A stretch of DNA of 64,000 nucleotides from Candidatus Kapaibacterium sp. GTDB taxonomy: Bacteria > Bacteroidota > Ignavibacteria > Kapaibacteriales > UBA2268. The DNA lies in the NCBI GenBank assembly GCA_937927515.1, contig CALBDO010000002.1, positions 77,001 to 141,000 of the forward strand. The letters are read 5' to 3'. Under the pieces are notes generated by a model. It was given only the letters and a program-made list of their open reading frames with translations. It had not been told where the DNA came from and made no database searches. The position numbers and the translations under genes are program-made. Below, piece after piece: positions 26,741-35,011 of the stretch (position 1 is its first letter; each line of letters begins with the position of its first letter).

Positions 26741-27669
26741 TGGCAAGTGAATTAGAATATTACCATACACCTGTTCTTTTAAAAGAAGTTATTGAACTAT
26801 TAATTACTGATAAGAATGGAATATATGTAGATGGAACAATTGGGGGCGGTGGTCATAGCGAGAAGATACTTGAAGCACTTGGCGAAAAAGGGAAACTGTA
26901 CGGGTTCGACAAAGATATCGAAGCAATTGAATATTGCAAGGAAAAGTTCAAGATAGAACTCGAAAAGGGGGGAAACTCGAGACTTGAACTTTTCAATGAA
27001 TGCTTTAGCAAGGCATGCAGTATAACGAGACATCGGGGGGAGTGGACAGGTTTTCTGCTAGACTTAGGGGTATCGTCACGGCAGCTCGATGAGAGCCGCC
27101 GTGGATTTTCATACCGTAGGGTTGGACCATTGGATTTACGCTTTTCACCCCACGGTACAAAAGCAGAAGACCTAATCAATGCAGCAAGCGAGGAAGATTT
27201 GGCGGCTCTTCTCCGAAAATATGGGGAAGAGCCTTTTGCCAAAAAAATTGCTAACGCAATAGTTCGGCAAAGGAAGCTTACTCCTATTAAAACTACTGTC
27301 GATTTGGCTAAAATCGTTGAAGGTGTCGTCCCAAGAAGAATTCTTACAAAATCCTTATCGAGAGTGTTCCAGGCAATTCGAATTGCAATTAATGACGAGC
27401 TAAACGTACTTGAAAAAGCACTGCAAAGCACGCTTGCTTGCCTTGCAAAAGGCGGTAGAATCGTTGTTATTTCATACCATTCACTCGAAGACCGCATAGT
27501 TAAAAACTTTTTACGAAATAACTCAATGCAACGAAACAGAAAAGAAGCAACAATTGTACCAAAGTTGAAAATTTTAACCCCAAAGCCTATAATGCCCTGC
27601 GAAGAAGAGATTAAATCCAATCCAAGAAGTAGAAGTGCAAAATTGAGGGCGGCAGAAAGAATAGCCTAA
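26740..27669 (+). CDS. rsmH: 16S rRNA m4C1402 methyltransferase RsmH (MraW)
   Basis: This 309-residue protein starts at the ATG of the TGATG overlap with mraZ. It shows YHTPVLLKEV at the N-terminus, the SAM-binding VDGTIGGGGHSEKIL, the active-site region FLLDLGVSSRQLDESRRGFS, VISYHSLEDRIVK and the terminal NPRSRSAKLRAAERI. It methylates N4 of C1402 in the decoding centre of 16S rRNA. In most bacteria ftsL, ftsI and mur genes follow; here the next gene is convergent and overlaps by 4 bases, so the cluster stops after two genes. Confidence 0.96.
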   Translation: MASELEYYHTPVLLKEVIELLITDKNGIYVDGTIGGGGHSEKILEALGEKGKLYGFDKDIEAIEYCKEKFKIELEKGGNSRLELFNECFSKACSITRHRGEWTGFLLDLGVSSRQLDESRRGFSYRRVGPLDLRFSPHGTKAEDLINAASEEDLAALLRKYGEEPFAKKIANAIVRQRKLTPIKTTVDLAKIVEGVVPRRILTKSLSRVFQAIRIAINDELNVLEKALQSTLACLAKGGRIVVISYHSLEDRIVKNFLRNNSMQRNRKEATIVPKLKILTPKPIMPCEEEIKSNPRSRSAKLRAAERIA

Positions 27670-28808
27670 ACTAACATCAATAAAATCAAAAGCGAGACAA
27701 CGCCATAGCGAAAAATGGGTTTCAAAAATCTTTTCTTGGAAACAGAGTCCTCGAAGATAAAAACAATAGAAAAGGATATAAAAACAATTGTAAGTGAAAT
27801 CGCAAACGACGGTATCACATCTAAAGTTCGGTTGTAAATGGTAGCGAAACCAGGATACCAAGGGAGACCATACAAAATGATTAGATGTAGAACATAGACA
27901 AATAAAGCATTTTTACCTAAAGTAGTAGAGACCTTTTGAATAGAATTGAAATTGTGAAGATATTTTTGGTAAAGCAAAACGAAGAAAGAAAGTAAAGCCA
28001 AAACACAAGCCAATCGAATGATAGACATTCCAGAATTGGCTTTATATACATCATAAAAAGGCAAAGAGAAAGAATTAATCAAAAAATAAACTGCTATTCC
28101 TAATGGTAAAAAAATCATGAGAAGTTTAAACCCAAGTTTTACTATGACATTTGCACGTTGGTGTAATTCAAACCTCTCGAGATATGTTCCAAAAGCTACA
28201 CCGAAAAAAGTAAAGCCCGAGAAGGGGAAGATTGTAAAATAGGAGCCCTTTTCCAAGGAAAAATACGGTGCAATAGGCAATGGTAAGATATTGTACCAGT
28301 CAATTAAATGTACCAGTGGTGTAAGAGCAAAGATAAAAATTCCAGTCCAAAGCGAAATTTTTCCAAGTTGTTGATTATTCTTTGTAAATGAAAAATACAA
28401 TAAAATCCATAGCAGTGTAAGACCAATGATTTGGAGTATATTTACTTGAAAAAAAGGAATTAAGTTTTGTTTACTTTGAAATATTAAATGAAATGCTTTT
28501 TGAACTGGAAAATTTAGAAAGTATGCAAGAAATATCAATAAAAGGGCAATTCTGATTCTTTTATAAATTGTTTCTTTGGGCAGTTTATGGTCTATTCGTT
28601 TATTAGCAAAAACCTGAACGATGCCAGAGATAAAAAGAAACAACGGAGCAGTCAACCCACGAAGAAATTCCCATACAAACCAAGGAAATTCACTTAAATT
28701 AACTAAACTGGGGCGTACGAGGTCGAAGAAAGAATGGCCCATAATCATCATCACCATTGCGACGACACGCATCAAATCGAGATACACCAATCTTTGACTT
28801 TGCTTCAT
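27666..28808 (-). CDS. Multi-pass membrane acyltransferase (Acyltransferase_3/DUF1624-like)
   Basis: This 380-residue protein has about ten hydrophobic segments. Its N-terminus (RLVYLDLMRVVAMVMMIMGH) matches the D-x-x-R-x-x-A-x-x-x-M-x-x-x-H pattern of membrane acyltransferases of the Acyltransferase_3/DUF1624/HGSNAT superfamily. There, Arg and His line the acetyl-CoA-linked active site. A later IIRLACVLALLSFF and the LFVYVLHLIILYGLPW segment also fit. These proteins transfer acetyl or other acyl groups onto sugars or glycans across the inner membrane. The 3' end overlaps rsmH by 4 bases. The acceptor is unknown. Confidence 0.72.
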   Translation of the reverse strand: MKQSQRLVYLDLMRVVAMVMMIMGHSFFDLVRPSLVNLSEFPWFVWEFLRGLTAPLFLFISGIVQVFANKRIDHKLPKETIYKRIRIALLLIFLAYFLNFPVQKAFHLIFQSKQNLIPFFQVNILQIIGLTLLWILLYFSFTKNNQQLGKISLWTGIFIFALTPLVHLIDWYNILPLPIAPYFSLEKGSYFTIFPFSGFTFFGVAFGTYLERFELHQRANVIVKLGFKLLMIFLPLGIAVYFLINSFSLPFYDVYKANSGMSIIRLACVLALLSFFVLLYQKYLHNFNSIQKVSTTLGKNALFVYVLHLIILYGLPWYPGFATIYNRTLDVIPSFAISLTIVFISFSIVFIFEDSVSKKRFLKPIFRYGVVSLLILLMLV

Positions 28809-28925
28809 AAATTAGATTTATAAAAAACTATTGTCGAATGTTTAACTTGTTTATTTTGAAAAAAATAATAAATGGACCTCTGGTTAGAAAACCACACAAT
28901 TTAACATTAATCAATTGTTTGAAAC

Positions 28926-30083
28926 TTAATACTTCAACTCGCGGCGAACAGAAAGAGCAATTTTATACAAAACAGTAATAATTAAAAAACCTAATGCATA
29001 GACACCGAGTGAAATCATAATTTCCGGAAATGTAGGGATGTATTTTACAACTTTACCCAAAGGATTAGGAATAAAACCAGCAACGATGAGGCCCAGCCCT
29101 TTGTCAATCCAAATTGAGAAGAAAGTTGTAAAGCAAGCTACAGCAAGGAAGGTAGTATTTTTTCTAAAATTTGGGGTTATCAACAATATGAGAGAAATTA
29201 TAGCAAGAACAACGGAGGTCCACATCCACGGGACAAGGAAATTATTGTCTTCCAAGCCAAAGTAGAGAAGTTCAAAATGCAATTTATGTTCGTGTATTCC
29301 ACTATATAAAGCAGTAAAAAGCTCCAAAAGGAAAAAGAAGACATTTAAAATCATCGCATAAGTAACAATCACAGCAATGCTTTGGATGGCTTTGTCTCCT
29401 GGGTCGAATTTAGTAATTTTTCTAAGAAGAAGGCAAAACAGAATTAAAAGAGCTGGGCCAGCAGCAAAAGCAGTTGCAAGGAAGCGAGGTGCCATAATCG
29501 CAGTCAACCAAAATGGTCGTGCAGCCAAGCCAGAATATAAAAATGCAGTAACGGTGTGGATGCTTACAGCCCAAGGAATAGAAAAAATTATGATTGGCTT
29601 TATCCATTTGGGTGGAGCAATGCCTTTCTTTTCGGAAGCAAGTGTGACCATACTTATTATCACATTCAAAATCAAATAGCCTAGAAGAGAAACAGAATCC
29701 CAAAACATCATCGAGTTCAAAGTGGGATGGAGAAAAACATTCAAAATTCTTAGTGGCTGTCCCATATCGACAAAGATAAAAGTCATACACATAACAACAG
29801 CACCAATCGCAAGAAATTCACCTAAAATTGTTATTTTACCAAAGTCTTTATAATTATGCAAGTAATATGGAAGAACAACCATTACAGCAGATGCTGCCAC
29901 ACCAACAAGGAAAGTAAATTGTGCAATATAAAATCCCCAAGTTACATCACGACTTAAACCAGTTATGGTCAAGCCCTGGGTAAATTGTTGTAAATAAAAT
30001 ATAAAGCCCAAGATAAGAAGAACAAGCAATGTAATCAACCAAAGCCAATAATTTCGACTACCAGTAAACGCATTCTCCAACAT
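28926..30083 (-). CDS. dsrP: DsrP-like NrfD-family quinone-interacting membrane protein, encoded alone
   Basis: The ATG at 30083 follows a GGAG site, giving 385 residues. About ten transmembrane helices cover the protein. The stretches MLENAFTGSRNYW, LSRDVTWGFYIAQFTFLVG, VVLPYYLHNYKDFG and FWLTAIMAPRFLATAFAAGP are those I associate with DsrP, the NrfD-type quinol-oxidising subunit of the DsrMKJOP electron-transfer complex. Its usual partners (cytochrome and iron-sulfur subunits) are not beside it: the downstream gene is an acyltransferase and the upstream neighbour is a divergent ABC exporter. It may serve another NrfD-type module encoded elsewhere; assignment to the NrfD family is firmer than to DsrP itself. 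Confidence 0.78.
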   Translation of the reverse strand: MLENAFTGSRNYWLWLITLLVLLILGFIFYLQQFTQGLTITGLSRDVTWGFYIAQFTFLVGVAASAVMVVLPYYLHNYKDFGKITILGEFLAIGAVVMCMTFIFVDMGQPLRILNVFLHPTLNSMMFWDSVSLLGYLILNVIISMVTLASEKKGIAPPKWIKPIIIFSIPWAVSIHTVTAFLYSGLAARPFWLTAIMAPRFLATAFAAGPALLILFCLLLRKITKFDPGDKAIQSIAVIVTYAMILNVFFFLLELFTALYSGIHEHKLHFELLYFGLEDNNFLVPWMWTSVVLAIISLILLITPNFRKNTTFLAVACFTTFFSIWIDKGLGLIVAGFIPNPLGKVVKYIPTFPEIMISLGVYALGFLIITVLYKIALSVRRELKY

Positions 30084-30214
30084 ATCGTTCTCCAAGATTA
30101 TTTAGTTTCGTAATTTCGATTTTATTCAAAAAATTAGTATTTTAATATTTCTAAATTAATTTTGTAACATTTGTGTTATTTTATCGTAGTTCTTTTTTGT
30201 AATTAAATGATTTG

Positions 30215-31120
30215 ATGGAAACAGTTAAATTATCAAACGTAACGAAATCGTTTAAGGATGTCGTAGCTGTCGACAATGTGAGCTTTTCAATGCAAAGCGG
30301 AAAAATTTTCGGTATATTGGGTCCAAACGGTGCGGGCAAAACAACAACCATTCGAATGATTGCTGGCGTTTTTTTGCCAGATAGTGGCGAAATTCGGGTC
30401 TTTGGCGAACCCGATATTGAAAAAGTTCAATCCAAAATTGGTTATCTGCCCGAGGAACGTGGCCTATACAAGAGGATGAAGGTAATCGACCAATTGATTT
30501 TCTTTGCTGAATTGAAAGGACTTCCCAATACGACAGCCAGAGCAAATGCTTTAAAATGGCTCTCTTTACTCGATGCTAAAGATTGGGAAAACAAAAAAGT
30601 TCACGAACTTTCAAAAGGTATGCAACAAAAGATACAATTCATTTCTGTCCTCTTGCACGACCCAGATTTACTTATTTTAGACGAGCCTTTTTCTGGCTTC
30701 GACCCAATCAATGTTGAAGTTTTTAAAAACGTATTATTAGATTTAAAATCTGCCGGCAAGACAATTTTGCTTTCAACACACATTATGGAGCAAGCCGAAC
30801 AACTATGCGACGATGTATGCTTGATTAACAAAGGAAAAGTTGTATTATATGGTTCACTATCAGATATCAAGGCATCACGAGAAAAGGACACAGTGATTTG
30901 CGAGTATAATTCTGATGGAGCCAACTCCATAGAACTTCGAAATGTGAAAATTTTAAACCAAACACAAAATAGGATAGAATTTCGGTTTGATAGGAATAAT
31001 TTCAATTTAAAAGAATTTATCAAAGAAATTGCCGACAAAGTAGAAATCAAGAAAATTGAAATCTCCACTCCTGGACTACGGGAAATTTTCATCGATGAAG
31101 TGACAAAGGTGAAACTATGA
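30215..31120 (+). CDS. ABC transporter ATP-binding protein (NatA/ABC-2 type)
   Basis: I choose the ATG at 30215 (301 residues). The ATPase domain spans about residues 1-215, with Walker A GPNGAGKTTT, a Q-loop region (GYLPEERGLY), the signature ELSKGMQQKIQ, Walker B LLILDEPFSGFDP and the H-loop STHIME. A C-terminal extension of about 85 residues is typical of NatA/YhaQ-type exporters. Its stop overlaps the permease start (ATGA), so the two subunits are made together. The exported compound is not predictable; sodium or drug export is known in the family. Confidence 0.93.
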   Translation: METVKLSNVTKSFKDVVAVDNVSFSMQSGKIFGILGPNGAGKTTTIRMIAGVFLPDSGEIRVFGEPDIEKVQSKIGYLPEERGLYKRMKVIDQLIFFAELKGLPNTTARANALKWLSLLDAKDWENKKVHELSKGMQQKIQFISVLLHDPDLLILDEPFSGFDPINVEVFKNVLLDLKSAGKTILLSTHIMEQAEQLCDDVCLINKGKVVLYGSLSDIKASREKDTVICEYNSDGANSIELRNVKILNQTQNRIEFRFDRNNFNLKEFIKEIADKVEIKKIEISTPGLREIFIDEVTKVKL

Positions 31121-32415
31121 AGTTCGACTCGAAATTTTGGATTATTGCCAAAAGAGATTATTTAAGTGTAGTAAAATCAAAAGGCTTTTGGATTGGAACA
31201 TTTCTAATACCTGTGATTTGGCTACTTGTGGTTACTTTGCCAGGCTTCTTAATGGTTTACTTTTGGGAGAGAACTGAAATGAAAGTGGCAGTGCTGGACA
31301 AAACCAACAGCAGCATAGGAAAGGAAATCGTAAAAGCTGATTCAAATGTCTTTTACCTTGACAATTCAAATGAAAGAGAATTGAATGCCAAGATACTTAA
31401 TGATGAATTGGACGCCTATCTTTTAATCGACTCGCAAAGTATTAAGAACAACTCTGTTACTGTACATACAAAGGGTGGTGGAGGAATAGCCCTTATTGAA
31501 AAAGTGGAAAATGTCGTTGGGAAAGTATTCCGAAAGCATCTTCTTGCAGAAAGTGGTCTGGACACATCATTGATTCGCCAAATTGAAACGGAAACTAAAG
31601 TTAACACAAAAAAGGTCACACGAGAAGGAATTAAAACCGATTATTCGAGTTTTTATAGTTTCTTTAGTTACTTTGCAGGGGTAGCTCTTTTTATGTTAAT
31701 CTTTATCTATGGTGGATTAGTTATGCGGGGAGTCGTCGAAGAGAAAGCTAATCGTATAGTAGAAATTTTATTATCCTCTACAAAACCTTTTGACATAATG
31801 TTGGGAAAAGTTATCGGACTTGGTAGTGTAGGGCTCACACAAATATTTGCCTGGATTGTACTTCTTTTGGCAATAAGTCTGATTTCAACGCAAATTATTT
31901 CTCTTCTGACTCAACCAGAACCTATTGCGCAAAGCTTTGTCAATGAATTCAATATTAATAGTCAAGTACCTAAACAATTCGAAATACCACCCATCCCAGC
32001 AGAATTTGTTTTGATGTTCATAATTTATTTCTTGCTTGGCTACTTTCTTGTGGCTTCGATTTATGCCGGCCTGGGCTCTACCGTAGACCACGAACAAGAT
32101 GCACAAATCATTATCACACCCATAAATATTATTTTTATATTGCCCGTATTCTTAATAAATATTATCAGTGCAAATCCAAATAGTCTCCTTTCAACTTTGC
32201 TTTCTCTTTTCCCTCCTTTTACTCCAGTTTTAATGATAGCAAGGTTAGGTAGCTCGACAATTCCACTTTGGCAACCACTACTTTCCATTCTTTTAATGCT
32301 ACTCTTCATTTTTATAATTTTGAAGTTTTCAGCTAAAATTTACCGAGTGGCAATCTTGATATACGGCAAGAAACCATCATTTAAGGAAATTTATCATTGG
32401 TTACGTAAAGCATAA
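31117..32415 (+). CDS. ABC-2 type permease (NatB-like)
   Basis: This 432-residue partner of the preceding ATPase has one N-terminal transmembrane helix (about residues 22-50), a large extracytoplasmic domain (about 50-180), and five or more helices from residue 185 to the end. The ABC-2 signature region GGLVMRGVVEEKANRIVEILLSS sits just after the second helix, where it meets the ATPase. The protein is translationally coupled to the ATPase. This architecture is that of NatB and YhaP. No substrate can be inferred. Confidence 0.92.
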   Translation: MKFDSKFWIIAKRDYLSVVKSKGFWIGTFLIPVIWLLVVTLPGFLMVYFWERTEMKVAVLDKTNSSIGKEIVKADSNVFYLDNSNERELNAKILNDELDAYLLIDSQSIKNNSVTVHTKGGGGIALIEKVENVVGKVFRKHLLAESGLDTSLIRQIETETKVNTKKVTREGIKTDYSSFYSFFSYFAGVALFMLIFIYGGLVMRGVVEEKANRIVEILLSSTKPFDIMLGKVIGLGSVGLTQIFAWIVLLLAISLISTQIISLLTQPEPIAQSFVNEFNINSQVPKQFEIPPIPAEFVLMFIIYFLLGYFLVASIYAGLGSTVDHEQDAQIIITPINIIFILPVFLINIISANPNSLLSTLLSLFPPFTPVLMIARLGSSTIPLWQPLLSILLMLLFIFIILKFSAKIYRVAILIYGKKPSFKEIYHWLRKA

Positions 32416-32416
32416 A

Positions 32417-32722
32417 ATGGGTAAAAGTAGGAAGAGATACAATCAAGTTCACTCAATCGATAAAATCCTTGGAGATGTTGTCGGTGGCATAATTGATAAG
32501 AAAAAGTCCCCTTTACTAAGAATTGAACTCGTATGGAATAAAGTAATTGAATCCTCGATTAAAAAGAATTGCCAGCCGGAAAAGTTCCGCAGAGGCATCT
32601 TGACAGTAAAATGCTCCAACTCCATATGGAAATCCGAAATGTTTTTTTATAAAGATGAAATTAAGTTTAAAATAAACAAAGAATTAGGCGAAGAATTGAT
32701 AAAAGATATTTTTTTTGTTTAG
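32417..32722 (+). CDS. DUF721 (DciA-like) protein
   Basis: This 101-residue protein matches the DUF721 pattern: a helical N-terminus with SIDKILGDVVGGI, then WNKVIESSIKKNCQPEKFRRGILTVKCSNSIWKSEM. DUF721 includes DciA, the ancestral loader of the replicative helicase DnaB. Here it is only the short core domain, so a role in replication is possible but not certain. It lies one base after the ABC permease stop, probably cotranscribed by chance packing rather than shared function. No signal peptide or membrane segment is present. Confidence 0.75.
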   Translation: MGKSRKRYNQVHSIDKILGDVVGGIIDKKKSPLLRIELVWNKVIESSIKKNCQPEKFRRGILTVKCSNSIWKSEMFFYKDEIKFKINKELGEELIKDIFFV

Positions 32723-32764
32723 TTTTTGTTAATTTCATTTTTTCAAACCACATAAAGGTGTAAA

Positions 32765-34789
32765 ATGAAAAAATTTACCTCTTTACTTGTTCTTTTATTA
32801 ATCCTTGGAGCTTATTCATTAAACTCACAATTTGTTAGAAAAGTGCTTGTCGAAGAGGGTACAAATGCTTCGTGTGGTCCTTGTGCTTCGCAGAATCCAA
32901 CATTCCAAAAATGGATTAACAATCATTTAGATAGGGTAATTCCAGTCATTTATCACGCTTGGTGGCCCGGGCCCAACGACCCAATGTATAAATACGATAC
33001 AATTATGAATCAAACCAGAATAAAATATTATAATATAAGTGGGGTACCGAGCGGAAGGGTGAATGGGAAAATTGCTCCACCAAGCGGTGGTTATTATGCC
33101 GGCGCTGTTGCAGATACTGTTGCGTTAAACAAGCAACTTTCGGACGAACCTTTTTATTCAATGCTGTCCATTGAAATCCCAGATTTTACAGTCAATCAAA
33201 ACGACGGCTCTGGAACCGTTAGAATCAACGTAACATCCTTAAAGCCGATATCTAATGTCTATCTCAGAGTTGCCATCTGCGAAAAACATCATTATTATGC
33301 AAATGCTGGTTCAAACGGAGAGAAAGATTTTTATTGGATTGCACGAGGTATGCTACCAAATGCTGTGGGAACCATGATTTCACTGAATGAGAACCAGACC
33401 AAATCCTATGAGTTCAACTTTAAAGTAGACCCTTCTTTCACCGACGACCTATATGCTGTAGCCTTTATCCAAAACGACGTTACAAAAGAAATTCTTCAAG
33501 CTAATTGGACATTTGACTATCCAGTAAAACATCCCGACTACTCACTTTTTATCGTTACGCCAAATCTTGCCTCTGTAGGTAACACAAATGATAAGTTTGA
33601 TTTGGAGGCAGTTATAATCAATAATACAGCCAATCCTACAAACTTTAGCATAACAATTTTAACCGAAGAGAATTTGCCAAATGATTGGGAATTAAAATAT
33701 CCAGAGAAAACCGCTGATATAACAGTAGAACCAAATTCAAAATTTAATTTCGGTATTTCATTAACGATTGGCACAACACCCTTCGCAGCTATGATTAAAA
33801 TAAACATTCAGACAACCAATGGCAATTTCTCCCAGACAAGTTCAAGTTGGAAAGTGTTTCATTCTGGATTATCTAGATTAAATATACTTGCTGGAGAAAC
33901 ACAACACTCTATCCAACCCTTGATAAAGAGCAAACTTCCCTCTGGTTTCATGTATGAAATCTCTGAAAACGACTTTGCGGTAAATTCTAATAAATTTACT
34001 TCATTGAAAACCATTGTATGGAATGGAAGCACAACTGGTGATTTTACAGCAACATCGGCAAACATAATTTATGATGCTATGAGTAAAAATCAAAACATTT
34101 TGATTTGTGGAGGTAAAATTACACAAGGTATGCTCTCAAACGGGGTTTTACCGTATTTTGGGATAACATTTATCGCTTATTGCCGAGAGGGATATGGACA
34201 AGCTCCGTATCCAGTAACCCTTGCTGGTGTACCGGGGGACCCAATAACTGGTGATTTTGGCAACAGAGTTCAGGGATACTTAATCAATTATTTATTGCCT
34301 TTATTTAAAATCGTAAATCCCAATACAACTACTCCGATAATGACATTTGCTAAGTCCGCAGATTCAATTTGCGCTGTTAAGGTACAATGGAACAAAAGTA
34401 GAGCTATCATTTTAGGTATGAATCCATATGTAATCTATGATGAAGTACTACGCAAAAACTTAATTTCTCGCTCCCTTCAATGGTTGGAAGGAGAAATTTC
34501 GGAAGTAATATTTAATTCTGACAATGATAGCGAAATCAAATTCTTTCCAAATCCCACAAGTTCTATATCCTACTTGATGTTCTACTTGAAAAAGCCAATA
34601 GAACATGCAAAAATTGATTTAATAGATATCGATGGGAGGCTTATACATAATATTTTTGAAGGGACGATTGTGAGTATTGGCGAAATTTCGATTCCTGTTC
34701 CCATTGTTGGTCTTCCTTCGCAAACATATTTTGTTCGTGTTAAATTGGACGAGGTAGAAAAGTTCATTCCATTTGTTAAAGTTGACTAG
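32765..34789 (+). CDS. Exported Omp28-like protein with CGPC thioredoxin-fold motif and T9SS domain
   Basis: A good ribosome site (AAAGGTG) precedes the ATG. The 674-residue protein has a signal peptide (about 1-21), an Omp28-related/thioredoxin-like region (about 22-260) with Cys37-Gly-Pro-Cys40, the WCxxC-like active-site pattern, and SGVPSGRVNG at the cis-proline position. A beta-rich middle part follows (about 265-580). The C-terminal ~80 residues form a T9SS sorting domain (FFPNPTSS, TYFVRVKLDEVE). It is probably delivered to the surface by T9SS. A role in thiol redox chemistry or adhesion is inference. An intrinsic terminator follows. Confidence 0.8.
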   Translation: MKKFTSLLVLLLILGAYSLNSQFVRKVLVEEGTNASCGPCASQNPTFQKWINNHLDRVIPVIYHAWWPGPNDPMYKYDTIMNQTRIKYYNISGVPSGRVNGKIAPPSGGYYAGAVADTVALNKQLSDEPFYSMLSIEIPDFTVNQNDGSGTVRINVTSLKPISNVYLRVAICEKHHYYANAGSNGEKDFYWIARGMLPNAVGTMISLNENQTKSYEFNFKVDPSFTDDLYAVAFIQNDVTKEILQANWTFDYPVKHPDYSLFIVTPNLASVGNTNDKFDLEAVIINNTANPTNFSITILTEENLPNDWELKYPEKTADITVEPNSKFNFGISLTIGTTPFAAMIKINIQTTNGNFSQTSSSWKVFHSGLSRLNILAGETQHSIQPLIKSKLPSGFMYEISENDFAVNSNKFTSLKTIVWNGSTTGDFTATSANIIYDAMSKNQNILICGGKITQGMLSNGVLPYFGITFIAYCREGYGQAPYPVTLAGVPGDPITGDFGNRVQGYLINYLLPLFKIVNPNTTTPIMTFAKSADSICAVKVQWNKSRAIILGMNPYVIYDEVLRKNLISRSLQWLEGEISEVIFNSDNDSEIKFFPNPTSSISYLMFYLKKPIEHAKIDLIDIDGRLIHNIFEGTIVSIGEISIPVPIVGLPSQTYFVRVKLDEVEKFIPFVKVD

Positions 34790-34811
34790 TCTAATAATTC
34801 ACCGAACTCAA

Positions 34812-34846
34812 AAGGGCAATTGAACTTTCAATTGCCCTTCTTTTTT
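34812..34846 (+). terminator. Intrinsic terminator after the Omp28-like gene
   Basis: A near-perfect stem pairs AAGGGCAATTGA with TCAATTGCCCTT around a short loop (34812-34839), and a T-rich tract (C then six T) follows to 34846. It stands 23 bases after the stop codon at 34789 on the plus strand. The minus-strand neighbour has its own terminator nearby, so this one serves the plus-strand gene. Confidence 0.85.
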
Positions 34847-34960
34847 GAGATTTCCTTAGCTACATTTATCCTGTTTTGAAACTTAGACGATGCTGTATTA
34901 TTTAAAAATAAACAGATATCAACAAAAACACCGAATAAATGTGAAAGCAATAGAAAGTTT

Positions 34961-34990
34961 AATAAAAAAAGGCGGGTTAAACACCCGCCC
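34961..34990 (-). terminator. Intrinsic terminator after the GEVED/beta-helix protein
   Basis: Read on the minus strand, ACCCGCC-type pairing GGCGGGT (34971-34977) with ACCCGCC (34983-34989) gives a 7-bp GC stem with a 5-base loop, followed by a run of seven T (34964-34970 complement) then ATT. It begins about 22 bases after the stop at 35012. The 222-base space between the two convergent genes holds this, the plus-strand terminator and no gene. Confidence 0.9.
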
Positions 34991-35011
34991 TCTGCTGTAA
35001 AAGTCGAACAT

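Noticed and set aside
26853-27620. Long open frame antisense to rsmH (255 codons)
   Set aside because: It lies wholly inside the well-supported rsmH gene on the other strand, its translation is rich in Ser, Arg and Leu without family features, and it has no ribosome site.
28876-28893. Small TGGTT/AACCA hairpin downstream of dsrP
   Set aside because: The five-bp stem is too weak and the T tract is not adjacent, so I do not call a terminator.
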